Below, piece after piece: positions 44,895-58,430 of a DNA stretch of 64,000 bases. The position numbers were made by a program, and so were the translations under genes. The stretch's first letter is position 1. The number at the start of each line of letters is the position of its first letter. This DNA comes from Talinum fruticosum (lineage: Eukaryota; Streptophyta; Magnoliopsida; Caryophyllales; Talinaceae), in contig JAITYX010000088.1 of assembly GCA_021018815.1 (NCBI GenBank), positions 2,145,501 through 2,209,500 on the forward strand, in the 5' to 3' direction. The notes beneath the pieces are model-generated. The model was not told where the DNA came from and did no database searches. It worked only from the letters and a program-made list of their open reading frames with translations.

Positions 44895-47800
44895 TCAAAA
44901 ATCATCATCATCATTAGCTACAATGTCATCATCAATGTCATTATACAATAAAAGACTGTCATCATCCGCCTCCCCTTCAAAATTATCATCCTCGTTTTTA
45001 ACATTGAAATCGTCTTCATTAGCTCCCTCTTCACTTATGTCCTCAAGTTCATTTTCAACTCCTTCTTGAACTCCTTCGAACTCACACAAAGTAGGAGGAT
45101 TATCATTAGTATCCTCTTGGAATGTCTGTATCATTGAGTGGTGCTTCAATGGTTGATCTTGGTTTTATCTTAATCACCGCCCACCATTGGTTTCTATCGT
45201 TCCTTATACTTGGATAAGGGGTAAAATACACTTGCACAACTTGGGATGCCAATACAAATGGATCATACTTTGGGTACTTCTTTGTATGGTTGACATCCAC
45301 TAATTTATATTGTTCATGTGTATTAATACCCCTTATAGAATCAAACCATTCGCATTTGAACAAAACCGTCTTGTTAGAACGAGAATCCCCAACATACTCT
45401 AACTCAATCACCTCTTGAAGAATGCCATAATAATGAATGTCATCTACCCCTTTCACGGATATCCCATAATTCATACTGGCCTTGTTTTGACCGTATTTAT
45501 GGGTGTAAAAGTTGTAATTATTTATGTAATAATGGTTAAAACTACGTACATCCTTCTTTGGACCAAGTGCCAAACTTTTAATTACTCCATTGTTCTCGTT
45601 CAAATGAAAAACCTACGCCATTAAAATATAAGTTAATGAAAATGGAATATATATTTAAACCACTGCAACACAACATCAATATACTAACCTTCTCTATACT
45701 TCATCTTTCTTAACACGTGGATGCAGTGTAATCATTTCATCTTCAAATTGCCTTAGTTGGGGAAAATGCTTATTATTAGTTCGTTATCATTAAAAGATAA
45801 TATATGACAAAATTATTCTAGTTGATAGTCGTACCATTCATAATCTTCTAATATTTCACAATTCGAAGAATGTATGCATGAGCTGCATCATACTCGCGTT
45901 GATCAAGGTATCTCATACATCCTTCACTGAGGGCATACCCGACATTAAAGGAGAAGACATCCGGAATGTGTTCACCTTGATTCTTCTCTATATGAGGATA
46001 TACATTTCGCCCAAGATCTCTTGTTTTTGTGTCAACATTTTGCTCAAAGTAAGCGGCACAAAAATTTGAAATCTCCTCTGTTAGATATGCATTGCAAATG
46101 GACGGTTCAACACGAGCTTTATTGTCGACTTTCTTCTTTAAATGATGCAGAAATCTGCATCATAAGTACAAATATTTACTATCATCACTACAAAATATTA
46201 ATTGACAACTTGATAAGAATCACTCGATACCTTTCAAAGGGATACATCCATCTATACTAAATAGGTCCACCCACTTTAGCCTCATATGGTAAGTGCACAG
46301 GAAGATGCTCCATTACATTGAAGAAAGATGGAGGGAAGATCATCTCCATCTTACATAGTATTTCGGGGATATTTGCCTCTAATCGGAGTACATCCTCCGT
46401 TCGCAAATGAGCGGCGCATAAATCCCTGAAGAATTGGCTGAGTTCTGTAAGGACTTTCCAAACATTTGGAGGCAATAATTCCCTCAATGCTATGGGTAAT
46501 AATCGCTCCATAAGGATGTGACAATCATGGCTTTTCAAATTATGCAACTTTGCATTTTTTCCATCAACACATCGACTTAAATGACTAGCATATCCGTCGG
46601 GTAACTTAAGTTGTTTTAGCCACTCACATAAAGCTTTTCTTGCCTCTTTATTCATTACATATGGAGCGTCTGGAACAGGTTTCGGTTCGTCCTCCATCAG
46701 CATGTTCAATAGTCGAATGTTTAGCTTTCGACGCTTACAATGAGTGGCTAAATCCTTTCTTGCGTTGATGTCATCCTTAGTTTTTCCCTTTACATCCATG
46801 ATTGTGTTGATTACTTGATCAAACACATTCTTCTCGACATGCATGACATCTAAATTGTGACGTATGAGAAGGTCTTTCCAATATGGCAATTCCCAGAATA
46901 TGCTTCGCTTTGTCCAATTGTGAGACTCGAGGTAACCACCAATTGAGCCATGATAATCAACAGAGTTAGGCATCGTACATATGCGATCCCATATTTGATC
47001 ACCTTTAAGACGAGGAGGAGGAGGTGAATGGTCGACCTTATTTTTCAAAAAGCACTCTTGTTAGACCTAAAACGATGACCTTCGGGAAGAAATTGTCTAT
47101 GGCAATCAAACCATGTGGTCTTCTTCCCATGTTTTAGTGTTGAATGCTTTCGTGTTTTCCATGCAATAAGGACAAACTAATTTCCCGATGTCATCCAACC
47201 CGAAAGCATACCATATGCTGGAAAGTCACTTATTGTCCACATAACTGCTGCCTTCAACGTAAAGTTATTCTTTTTCGAAACATCATACGTTTGAAGGCCA
47301 ACATCCCACAAGTGCTTCAATTCCTCAATGAGGGGTTGTAAATAAACGTCAAGTTTCCCTTAGGACTTTTTGGGCCAGGAATCAACAAAGTAAGAAACAT
47401 GAATTGTCTCTTCATGCACAACCAAGGTGGTAAATTGTATGGAGTTGCAATTACGGGCCAACAGGAGTACGTCCGCCCAAAATTGCCAAATGGGGCGAAG
47501 CCATCGGTACATAAACCTAATCGAACATTGCGATGTTCGGCGGAAAATTCCTTGAAAGTGACATCAAAATGTTTCCATGCTTCACTATCACATGGATGTG
47601 CCATTGAGCCACTTTCACGTGGATTTTCATAATGCCATCTCATTTGGGCCGTTGTGCCATTCGTCACATACAATCTTTATAATCTCGGCCCAATTGGAAA
47701 GTATATTAGTACTTTCTTTGCAATACCTTTACCCCTCAATGTCTTCTTCTCATATCTATCGACCCCACAATGCTCACATCTATCCAAATTAATTTTATCT

Positions 47801-48476
47801 TTCCAATATAACATACATCCATTTAGACAAACATCAATTCTCTCATGTGGAAGTTCCAAAGCAGCAAGCGACTTCTTTGCGGAATAATAAGTGTCGGTCA
47901 ACTCGGTATTAGGTGGACACATTTCCTTCATCAGTGCCAACAAATTGTCAACAGCTCTATTTGGGAGATTAAACTCACATTTGATGTTAATGAGCTGTGA
48001 GATTACTGACAATAAAGACAAATCACACCCCTTGTACAAAGCTCTCTTAGCCGCTTCCAACATTTCAAAGAATTTTTTGCATCTTCATTTGGTTCTTCAT
48101 CCACACTTTCATTATCAATCCATGTTGAGGACATAGGCCCAAATGCATCCATCAACATTTCATGCATTGATTCAACTTGTGGATTTGACGACCCTTGATT
48201 GTTCACTTCTAAATCAAGGTAAGTCTCTCCATGGTTAACCCAATGAAAATAATTAGCACGAAACCCATGTTTATACAAATGTAATTTCACGGTATCCTCA
48301 TCTAAGAAAGGCACGTTGCCACATTTACTACAAGGGCACCTCATCTTCTTCGACCTCTTGAAGCTTTCTTCTTGTTTAGCAAATGAAATAAATTCCTTTT
48401 CTATCCTACGAATGAACTCCTTATTCAAGTATTTTCGATCAAACCTTTTATACATCCACTCTTTATTTGTCTCCAT
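44895..48476 (-). pseudogene. TnpD transposase of CACTA3 (near full length, frameshifted)
   Basis: The minus-strand ATG at 48,476 (METNKEWMYKRF) starts a Transpos_assoc domain with KMRCPCSKCGN and LYKHGFRANYFHW. Transposase_21 follows: LPHERIDVCLNGCMLYW and CEHCGVDRY (47,677-48,063), LGLCTDGFAPFG and LTLLIPGPKSP (47,317-47,673), ISDFPAYGMLSGW (~47,200), and HNLDVMHVEKNVFD (~46,830). DUF4218 runs from LPDGYASHLSRCVD to VMEHLPVHLPYEAKVGG (46,257-46,600), DUF4216 lies at 45,106-45,603 (YYGILQEVIELEY, ASQVVQVYF), and an acidic tail ends at 44,895. Order and length fit a complete TnpD. At least three frame breaks (about 48,050, 47,050-47,320 and 45,120) disable it. It is the best-preserved gene in the window. 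Confidence 0.88.
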
Positions 48477-48529
48477 TACTGCGAGATATATACAATTTTA
48501 AAATAGTTAAGTATGTTTATCTTTTAAAA

Positions 48530-48838
48530 TCACCAATCAATCAAACTTGCGTAATGTTTTACATTGTATTTTTTATAATGACAATTGCATGCCCTACATC
48601 CTTCTACGGGATAAGTGGTCCTATACCCATTCAAGAATAATATAATATTAGATCGTGCAGCTACGTCCTTGCATACTTTGACAAAATTTCGGCAGCATTT
48701 CCCCTTAGTTCTCCAAGTACGATCTATAAAGATGAGATGAATAATGTCTATGGTAAAATAATTCATCCAGACATTACGCGCTACATCTTTATAATAGTAC
48801 CTAAGAACATATGGAAATTGTCGCCTTAAATATGTCAA
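48530..48838 (-). CDS. Unrecognised 102-residue ORF
   Basis: An open frame upstream of the TnpD start, on the same strand, with a Cys/Tyr-rich end (VEGCRACNCHYKKYN). I know no matching family. It could be a broken coding relic or a chance frame. It lies where CACTA3 promoter repeats would be expected, so it may already belong to the sequence beyond the lost right end. Confidence 0.2.
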   Translation of the reverse strand: MTYLRRQFPYVLRYYYKDVARNVWMNYFTIDIIHLIFIDRTWRTKGKCCRNFVKVCKDVAARSNIILFLNGYRTTYPVEGCRACNCHYKKYNVKHYASLIDW

Positions 48839-48839
48839 A

Positions 48840-49382
48840 GTGTATTCAAGGATTTATTAACTACACAACCTAATACCATATGATTCTTAAAGCTGTCCAA
48901 CACGGACAATTCAAAAGCCGGCTATTTCTATAAGGACGCATGCATGTGTTCTCTACTCAAATATGGTGAATCTATCAGCAAAAGGAGCAAGCCAATGAAG
49001 TCGGCTAAGTTACTCCCACCATTAACAAACCAGAATTACAAATCCAACCCAAGAAAAGAATTCTATTATCGACTATCTAGCACCCTCCTTTCAAAATATA
49101 TTACATTTACTCTTCACTATCAAAACGAAAAACATATCATCAATAGGTTTCGCATAAGAATTGAAGTTTAGTATCAGTTCCCCATCATTTTTCCACAAAA
49201 CTTTGAATCATACTAAGTTTGGGTACGTGTCCTACCACGTATCCAACTATAAGGCATGCCAAAATTTAATTTCATCTACTATTATCCATAGTAATTTTAA
49301 TTACTTCAGTATCATTCACCAAATGAGGTTTGAAAAAATGTAATCATAATCAAGATTTACCTTTGAAATGAAAATTGAAAGG
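48840..49382. other. Unassigned interval before the satellite array
   Basis: No gene, CACTA repeats or LTR ends recognised. On the minus strand aaag followed by gtaaatc (49,357-49,364) is a possible splice donor downstream of the relic at 49,383-49,754. Confidence 0.3.
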
Positions 49383-49754
49383 CTATTTGATAGGACCAAC
49401 ATCAATATTTGGAGCAACAACTTCCATAAATGGAACAATATCCTAATCGGCTTCATGGTGTAGAGCATCTACAACACCATCTATCTCTAGAGCATTTTTA
49501 ATAAGCTTAGCCCAACTTTGATGATTGACGAAGCATAATCTTCTTAAACCCCTGTTGAAAATCGCATAGATCGATGGGTCTAACCCAATACTACATTACA
49601 AAGCTCATCGTATTCCTTGAACAATCTCTTCTATAGCTCTAAAATCCCCTCTGATATAAGTCTAGGAGAACAACCACGCTTTTTCATCTTCCAACACCGG
49701 CGACAATAATTGGAAATTGCCTCATATCGCTTAATTGAAGCTGGGTTTATGACG
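49383..49754 (-). pseudogene. Unrecognised coding relic spanning the array edge
   Basis: Minus-strand reading from an acceptor-like ccctcacaag: VINPASIKRYEAISNYCRRC, then WKMKKRGCSPRLISEGI, one in-frame TAG, KRLFKEYDELCN, a one-base shift, then LDPSIYAIFNRGLRRLCFVN and HQSWAKLIKNALEIDGVVDA, another TAG, and a stop at 49,383-49,385. Codon-like structure over 120 residues with only three lesions suggests a real former exon. I recognise no domain. The first third (RYEAISNYC to DELCN) recurs, decayed, in every unit of the satellite array; the rest is single-copy here. Confidence 0.45.
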
Positions 49755-52700
49755 CTTGTGAGGGAATATTAACAAAATTTAAAACTTATAATAAATTAAT
49801 GTTAAAAATCTAGTTGTTTTAAGATTTTATTGAAAATAAAGAAATTTAATAAAAAAGGATATAAAAAAGTAATTAATAATAATAAATTAATAAACTAATT
49901 ATTAATATGTTTTAAGATAGTAAAGTGACGAGATATTATGAAACAAAAAAGTTAGTCAAAGTAACAACTATTCTGAAATAAAGGAAGCAATTTACAAGTT
50001 TATTTCATCTCTCTTCCATCTTTTTCCACATCATATTGTGCAATTTTAAATAAAGTTTGGACAATGGGGTGTAGTGAAATTTATCTATATAATTACTTGT
50101 ATTTTTCAGGAATAACACATGTTTTTTCTAAGTTTTGTAATTCCATTGGTTGTTATGGATGCATTAAGTAAATATTAATTATTTTAAACTCATTTTGTGA
50201 GTCTCGAGAGGTGAGTTGCGGAGCTGGGAACTAGAATGTGCAACTTTGTTTCAACATATAAAATTTAGGATTTATTTTAGGGTATTTAAACATTACAAAG
50301 CTCATCGTATTCTTTGAACAATCTCATCTATAGCTCTTAAATCCCCACGATATAAGTTTAAGAAAACAGACGACGCTTTTCATCTTCCATCACCAGCGAC
50401 AATAATAGGAAATTGCCTCATATCGCTTAATTGAAAGGTGGTTTTATGACTCTTGTGAGGGAATATTAACAAAATTTAAAACATATAATAATTTTATTTT
50501 AAAAATCTTGTTGTTTTAAGATTTTATTGAAAACAAAGAAATTTAATAAAAAAAGGATATAAAAAAGTAATTAACAATAATAAATTGATAAACTAATTAT
50601 TAATATGTTTTAAGATAGTAAAGTGATATATATTATGAAACAAAAAAAATTTAGTCAAAGTAACAAGTATTGTGAAATAAAGGAAGCAATTTACAAATTT
50701 ATTTTATCTCTCTTTCATCTTTTTCCATACCATATTGTGCAATTTTAAATAAAGTTTGGACGATGAGGTTGGAGTGACATTTATCTATATAATTACATGT
50801 ATTTTTCAGGTAGAACACATGTTTTTTCTAAGTTTTGTATTTCCATTGGTTGTTATGGATGCATTAAGTAAACATTAAATATTTTAAACTCATTTTGTGA
50901 GTCTCGGAGGTGAGTTGCAGACACGGGAACTACAATGTGCAACTTTGTTTTAACATTTAAAATTTAGGATTTTTTTAGGGTATTTAAACATTACAAAGCT
51001 CATCCTATTCCTTGAACAATCTCTTCTATAGCTCTGAAATCCCCTCGTGATATAAGTTTAAGAAAACGGCGACGCTTTTTCATCTTCTATCACCGGCGAC
51101 AATAATTGAAAATTACCTCAAATCGCTTAATTGAAAGTGATTTTATGACGCTTGTGAGGGAATATTAACAAAAGTTAAAACTTATAATAAATTTATTTTA
51201 AAAATCTAGTTGTTTTAAGATTTAATTAAAAATAAAGAAATTTAATAAAAAATATATAAAAAATGTAATTAACAATAATAAATTTATAAACTAATTGTTA
51301 ATATGTTTTAAGACTATAAAGTGACAGAACTTATGAAGCAAAAAAAGTTAGTCAAAGTAACAAGTATTGTGAAATTAAGGGAGCAATTTACAAGTTTATT
51401 TTATCTCTCTTTCATCTTTTTCGATACCATATTGTGCAATTTTAAATAGAGTTTGGACGATGGGCTATAGTGACATTTATCTATATAATTACATGTATTT
51501 TTCAAGAATAACACATGTTTTTCGAAGTTTTGTAATTCCATTGGTTATTATGGATGCATTAACTAAATATTAATCATTTTAAACTCATTTTGTGAGTCTC
51601 GGAAATGAGTTGCGAGAGCTGGGAACTAGAACGTACAACTTTGTTTCAACATTTAAAATTTAGGATTTATTTTTGGGTATTTAAACATTACAAAACTCAT
51701 CGTATTCCTAGAATAATTTCTTCTATAACTCTGAAATCCACTCTGATATAAGTTTAGGAGAACGACAACGCTTTTTCATCTTCCAACACTGGCGAGAATA
51801 ATTGAAAATTGCCTCGGATCGCTCAATTGAAAGTGGTTTTATGACGCTTGTGAGGCAATATTAACATAATTTAAAACGTATAAAAAATTTATGTTAAAAA
51901 TCTAGTTGTTTTAGGATTTTATTAAAAATAAAGAAATTTAATAAAAATAGGATATAAAAAAGTAATTAATAAGAATAAATTGATAAACTAATTATTAATA
52001 TGTTTTAAGATAGTAAAGTGATAGATATTATGAAACAAAAAAGTTAGTCAAAGTAACAAGTATTGTGAAATAAATGGAGCAATTTACAAGTTTATTTTAT
52101 CTCTCTTTGAACTCTTTCCACACCATATTGTGCAATTTTAAATAAAGTTTGGAAGATGGTCCGGAGTAACATTTATCTATATAATTACATGTATTTTTCA
52201 GGAATAACACATGTTTTTTCTAAGTTTTGTAATTCCATTGCTTGTTATGGATGCATTAACTAGCGATTAATTATTTTAGATCATTTTTAAGTCTCGGAAG
52301 TGAGTTGCGGACACTGGGAAGTAGATGGTGTAACTTTGTTTCAGGATTTAAAATTTAGGATTTATTTTACGGTATTTAAACATTGCAAAACTCATCGTAT
52401 TCCTTGAACAATCTCTTCTATAGCTCTAAAATCCCCTCCGATATACGTTTAAGCAAACAGCGACGCGTTTTCATCTTCTATCACCAGCGACAATAATTGG
52501 AAATTGCCTTAGATCGCTTAATTGAAAGTGGTTTTATGACGCTTGTGAGGGAATATTAACAAAATTTAAAACATATAATAAGTTTATTTTAAAAATCTTG
52601 TTGTTTTAAGATTTTATTGAAAATAAAGAAATTTCATAAAAAGGATATTAAAAAAGTAATTAACAATAATAAATTTATAAACTAATTATTTGTATGTTTT

Positions 52701-55401
52701 AAGACTATAAAGTGACAGAACTTATGAACCAAAAAAAGTTAGTCAATGTAATAAATATTGTGAAATAAAGTTAGCAATTTACAAGTTTATTTTATCTCCC
52801 TTTCATCTTTTTCAACATAATATTATGCTATTTTAAATAAAGTTTTGACGATGGGTTGGAGTGACATTTTTCTATATAATCAGATGTATTTTTCAGGAAT
52901 AGCACATGTTTTTCTAAGTTTTGTAATTCCATTGGTTGTTATGGATGCATTAAGAACATATTAATTATTTTAAACTCATTTTGTGAGTCTCGGAAGTGAG
53001 TTGCGGAGCTGGGAACTAGAATGTGCAACTTTGTTTGAACAATTAAAATTTAGGATTTATTTTAAGGTATTTAAACATTACAAAACTCATCGTATTCCTT
53101 GAAAAATCTCTTCTATTACTCCGAAATCCCATTCGATATAAGTTTAGGAGAACGGCCACGCTTTTTCATCTTCCAACACCGGTGACAATAATTGAAAATT
53201 GGCTCATATCGCTTAATTGAAAGTGGTTTTATGACACTTGTGAGGTAATATTAACAAAATTTAAAACGTATAAAAACTTTATGTTAAAAATCTAGTTGTT
53301 TTAAAATTTTATTGAAAATAAAGAAATTTAATAAAAAAGGATATGAAAAAGTAATAAATAATAATAAGTTGATAAACTAATAATTAATATGTTTTAAGAC
53401 AAGTAAAGTGACGAGATATTATGAACCAAAAAAGTTAGTCAAAGTAAGAAGTATTGTTAAATAAAAGGAGCAATTTACAAGTTTATTTTATCTCTCTTTC
53501 ATCCTTTTCCACACCATATTGTGCAATTTTAAATAAAGTTTGGACGATGGGCTGTAGTGACATTTATCTATATAATTACATGTATTTTTCAGGAATAACA
53601 CATGTTTTTTCTAAGTTTTGTAATTCCATTGGTTGTTATGGATGCATTAAGTAAATATTAATTATTTTAAACTCATTTTGTGAGTCTCGGGGGTGAGTTG
53701 CAGAGCTCGGAACTAGAATGTGCAACTTTGTTTCAACATTTAAAATTTAGGATTTATTTTAGGGTATTTAAACATTACAAAACTCATCATATTCCTTAAA
53801 CAATCTCTTCTATAGCTCTAAAATCCCCTCTCGATATAAGTCTAGGAGAACAACCACGCTTTTTCATCTTCTAACATCGGCAACAATAATTGAAAATTGC
53901 CTCGGATGGCTTAATTGAAAGTGGTTTTATGACGCTTGTGAGGGAATATTAACAAAATTTAAAACTTATAATAAATTTACGTTAAAAATCTAGTTATTTT
54001 AAGATTGTATTGAAATTTAAGAAGTTTAATAAATAAGGATATAAAAATGTAATTAATGATAATCAATTGATAAACTAATTATTAATATGTTTTTTCTAAG
54101 TTTTGTAATTCTATTGGTTGTTATGGATGCATTAAGTAAATATTAATTATTTTAAACTCATTTTGTGAGTCTCGGAGGCGAGTTGTAGAGCTGGGAACTA
54201 GAATGTGCAACTTTGTTTCAACATTTAAAATTTAGGATTTACTTTAGGGTATTTATACATTACAAAGCTCATCGTATTCCTTGAACAATCTCTTCTATAG
54301 CTCCGAAATCCCTGCTGATATAAGTTTTATGAAAACAGTGACGCTTTTTCATCTTCCATCACTAGCGACAATAATTGGAAATTGCCTCATATCGCTTAAT
54401 TGAAAGTGGTTTTATGACGCTTGTGAGGGAATATTAACAAAATTTAAAACATATAATAAGTTTATTTTAAAAATGTTGTTGTTCTAAGATTTTATTGAAA
54501 ATAAAGAAATTTAATGAAAAAAAGGATATAAAAAAGTAATTAACAATAATAAATTTATAAACAAATTATTAATATTTTTAAGATAGTAAAGTGACGAGAT
54601 ATTACGAAATAAAAAAAGTTAGTCAATGTAACAAATATTGTGAAATATAGGAAGCAATTTACAAGTTTATTTTATCTCTCTTTCATCTTTTTCCACATCA
54701 TATTGTGCAATTTTAAATAAAGTTTGGACGATGGGACTGGAGTGACATTTATTTACATAATTACATTTTTTTCAAGTAGAACACATGTTTTTCTATGTTT
54801 TGTAATTCCATTGGTTGTTATGGATGAATTAAGTAAATATTAATTATTTTAAACTCATTTTGTGAGTCTCGGAGGTGAGTTGCAGAGTTGGGAACTAGAA
54901 TGTGCAACTTTGTTTCAACATTTAAAATTTAGGATTTACTTTTGGGTATTTAAACATTACCAAGCTCATCGTATTCCTTGAACAATCTCTTCTATAGCTC
55001 TAAAATCCTCTCCTGATATAAGTTTAAGAAAACGACGACGCTTTCTCATCTTCCATCACCGGCGAAAATAATTGGAAGTTGCCTCATATCGCTTAATTGA
55101 AAGGTGGTTTTATGACGCTTGTGAGGGAATATTAACAAAATTTAAAACATACAATAGGTTTATTGTAAAAATCTTGTTGTTTTAAGATTTTATTGAAAAT
55201 AAAGAAATTTAATATAAAAGGATATAAAAAAGTAATTGACATTTATAAACAAATTATTAATATGTTTTAAGACTGTAAAGTGACAGATATTGTGAAACAA
55301 AAAAAGTTAGTCAAAGTAACATGTATTGTGAAATAAAGGAAGCAATTTACAAGTTTATTTTATCTCTCTTTCATCTTTTTCCACACCATATTGTGCAATT
55401 T
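49594..55401. repeat. Satellite array, ~695-bp unit (first block, about 8.5 units)
   Basis: The landmark cattacaaagctcatcgtattcc, or close variants, starts at 49,594, 50,291, 50,989, 51,686, 52,381, 53,076, 53,773, 54,258 and 54,955. Spacings are 695-698 bp except one shortened unit of 485 bp. Each unit also contains cattttgtgagtctcgg, atttttcaggaataacacat and tttatgacgcttgtgaggg. Neighbouring units look roughly 90% alike by eye. A segment resembling a Stowaway MITE end (gtcaaagtaacaagtatt...aaagggagca) is part of the unit. Confidence 0.95.
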
Positions 55402-55667
55402 TGTAACACCTCGAAACTAATCATAATTAATTATTTTAAATTTGCATTTTAACGTCTTAATATTGTTTAAGAGTAGTGAGCCGCGTACAATATGAAATCG
55501 AAATAAAAGATGCGAACAAAGTTGATAATCGTAAATAATAATGGGTAATTCGTACAAATCTACGTTTGTACTACGAAATGTATATATGTTCAAATAATTT
55601 CATTCCGAATCCGGATAAATTAAATTAATAAGTAAAAAGAAATAAAATAAAACGGTATATATTTATA

Positions 55668-55673
<6 letters not shown>

Positions 55674-55711
<38 letters not shown>
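55674..55711. repeat. (AT)n microsatellite
   Basis: A near-perfect AT run in the 3.6-kb LTR-like insertion, just upstream of its CT-rich leader. Confidence 0.9.
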
Positions 55712-55714
<3 letters not shown>

Positions 55715-58216
55715 TGTTATAACACAAATCAAAAAAAAAAAGGGAAGATCGTGGAAGGATCGGGAAATCGAGTAAAAGGAGGGTGGGGGTTTTGAAAACT
55801 AAGCCCTCCATTTTCTCTCTCATCTCCCCACCTTTACTTCTCCTCTCTGCTCTCACCTCCCCCTCACTCCCTCTCGCTGGCTTACTTCCACCGCCGGCCG
55901 GTCGTCACCGGCCCTTTTCGCCGCCGACAAGCTGCCACCGGCGCCCCTTGCCTCCACCGCTGCTGCCGCCGATAACCTCTTTCTCTTTCCGTTTTCCTCG
56001 CTCGCGATAGCAGAGCAAAACAGGCGAGGCGGTGCCTCTGCCGCCGCCTGGCCGGGGTTGGCGTCGCCCACGGCTACTCTCGGCGCCCGACCCCGCTGAC
56101 CTATGCCCATTACCGCCGCCTGAGCCACCAAGTCTCCACCACCATTCAATTCCACCTCTAACCCATTTTGAGGTATATCTCCAATCCTTAATTTCTAAAC
56201 AAATCTTATTATAAACTCATGTTGTAGTTGAATAAGTAGACAAATAAATGTGAGTTTTGAATTGGTTGTGGTGGATTTGGATGAACTTTGAGGAGTAATT
56301 GAAATATGGATATGTGAAATTGGATTTAGGGTTTCTTATGTGTTAAATTAGTATTGAAAATTAATTTGGGATTATTTATAATTGTGAATGTGCTTGTTAA
56401 ACTTCTCTACGAGTATGAATGAATTATTTGGTTGTGGAAGAATTGGAGGAAAGATATTGAGAATGATTGAAGCATGAGTATGTATATATTGTTGTGAGTT
56501 CGTTTAAAGAGTGTGTAAATGAGACATTGAAGATTGACGGAGGATTGAATTTATTTGTTTGTATGTGTGCTAAACTTGAGTAAATTAACGTAATTGAGTC
56601 TTGGTCTAATTGTACAAGTGCGAATTAATTTGAAATGCAGAAAGTGGATGGGATGATAGATATATGATCATGGGGAAAGTGATTAAAATTAGGTTATGTT
56701 AAGCTTGATTGAAAAATGAAATTGGGTTATACTTGGGAACTTTATTGAAATTAATAGAGACCTTGGTGGAGTTAGTAATTTGGTGATAATAAGTAATATG
56801 GTGGTGAAAAGACAAGAATAATTCAATGTGTAATGATCCTTGCGAGAATTCAAAAATTATTTAGAGTGAGACTTGACTTGAAAAGAAAATTAGAATGTTG
56901 AATTGAGTAGGAGGAGGAGGGAGAAAAGAAATTTACAGAATTAAAGGAAGTTAGAAACTCAAATGAATTTGAATAATAAGTGGGGAATTAGAGGAAGTCA
57001 AATGTGAAGAGTTTACCACAAATAGAGAGTAGCGATTAAGTTTATTAATGCATAAATCAAATTACTTCCTGAAAACATAAAATCGATGGCAATGGACATG
57101 ATCGAAGAAAATAACGAAAAACAATACTTAAAGGAAAACGAACAACTACCTCAGGTATGTTACTATTTTACTTTTCAAAATATTTAAATGTTAACATGTT
57201 AACATATTAATGAGTTTCACTATTTTGTCTACAACCCACTAGATCATTAACCGATTATTGGTACTACTCATAAAGGAATTAATCGTACGAAGCCATCTCC
57301 CGATAATCAGGATTTTTATGATTAAATTGCTTAACCGAAGCCTTAGCTATAAATATATAGGTATGAAGGTTCTTGTCTTGATCAAAAATCGAAAAGTTCA
57401 CGAGCACAAGAAAATGAGAATATTGGCGAGATTGTAACTTGATTTATATACTGGTTTGAAACTTGGTTTTTGTGGTTGTAAATATACTTCGGCATGTGAC
57501 CGTTGAGTTGTGTACTCCGAGCGTGTGGCTCGTTGAGTTTTATTGTGGAATTTATGTAGGTTTTTAAGGCTTTTAGCCTAATGGTTAGGTCATGTTTCAA
57601 ACAAAACTTTGCCAAAATTTTTAGAAAATTGGAAAACCAAACCGACACCTTAAGTAGGAAGTATATTTGGTTTACGAGATAAGAGGACATCTAGGCATAC
57701 TAGATGAAGCGAGTGATACAATTAAGGTTAGGCTACATTAAGCACGGACTAGCGGTGATAGAACCAGAAGATCAAACTTGAGTTTTATTATAAGAATGGG
57801 GAATTAAACTCATCAATTGTTATGTACAAATTCAAACTATATCATTAATCGCTTATTTCTGGGAAATGTATGAATATCGAGATCAAAAGGAAATAATATG
57901 GATAGGTACGCGACAAGTAAAAGTTTGGTGATTGTAAATACATATAAGTATTGTTAAAAGACTAGTAATCTAAAAACTAGATTCGTTTTGGAAACGAAAT
58001 CGAATTGAAATTGTGTTGCGAAACAATCGGCAATTAAAGCTGTTCAAGCACGCTGAGGTACGTTATTGCCTTTACATTTATACTAAAAGTAAAAGTTTTA
58101 CCGATTAATAGTTGGTGCTTACAATTCATTGCATTTATGAATATGTTTTAAGAGTTTTATCATGATTTGACCACACAAAGGACTCATTAATTGTTATGAT
58201 GGTCTATGACCGCATA

Positions 58217-58430
58217 TAATCGTAATCGTAATCGTAATCGTAATCGTAATTGTAATTGTAAATGGTTGATCCGGGGACGCCGAGACAACGTTGCTCGCTA
58301 GCGAGCATTTAACCGTTAATCGTTCAATTATTCACGGAATCGTTAATCGTTCAATGGTTCACGGAATCGTTAATCGTTCAATTGTTCAATTGTTCACATA
58401 ATCGTTAATCATTCAATTGTTCACAGCCGA
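58217..58430. repeat. Short tandem repeats within the 3.6-kb insertion
   Basis: About six hexamer units cgtaat/tgtaat (58,217-58,258), followed by three to four copies of a ~30-bp unit around cgttaatcgttcaattgttcac (58,312-58,428). Confidence 0.8.

Larger units (their letters stand above)
43063..48520 (-). mobile_element. CACTA3: CACTA transposon, left end present, right end missing
   Basis: The left terminus is cactacgagtaaaatag, preceded by taa, inside LINE ORF1. Subterminal repeats tccgacgctaa / ttagcgtcgga fill 43,083-43,400. Minus-strand TnpD (44,895-48,476) and TnpA-like (43,685-44,620) genes follow the same order as in CACTA1. No matching subterminal repeats or tagtg terminus appear to the right before the satellite array, so the right end was lost; the end coordinate is approximate. 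Confidence 0.8.

Noticed and set aside
53454..53654. 66-residue frame starting MLNKRSNLQV, recurring at 61,008-61,214
   Set aside because: The same satellite segment in two units. The start and most of the frame are closed in other units, so I do not call a gene; only the short splice-like core is listed as a finding.
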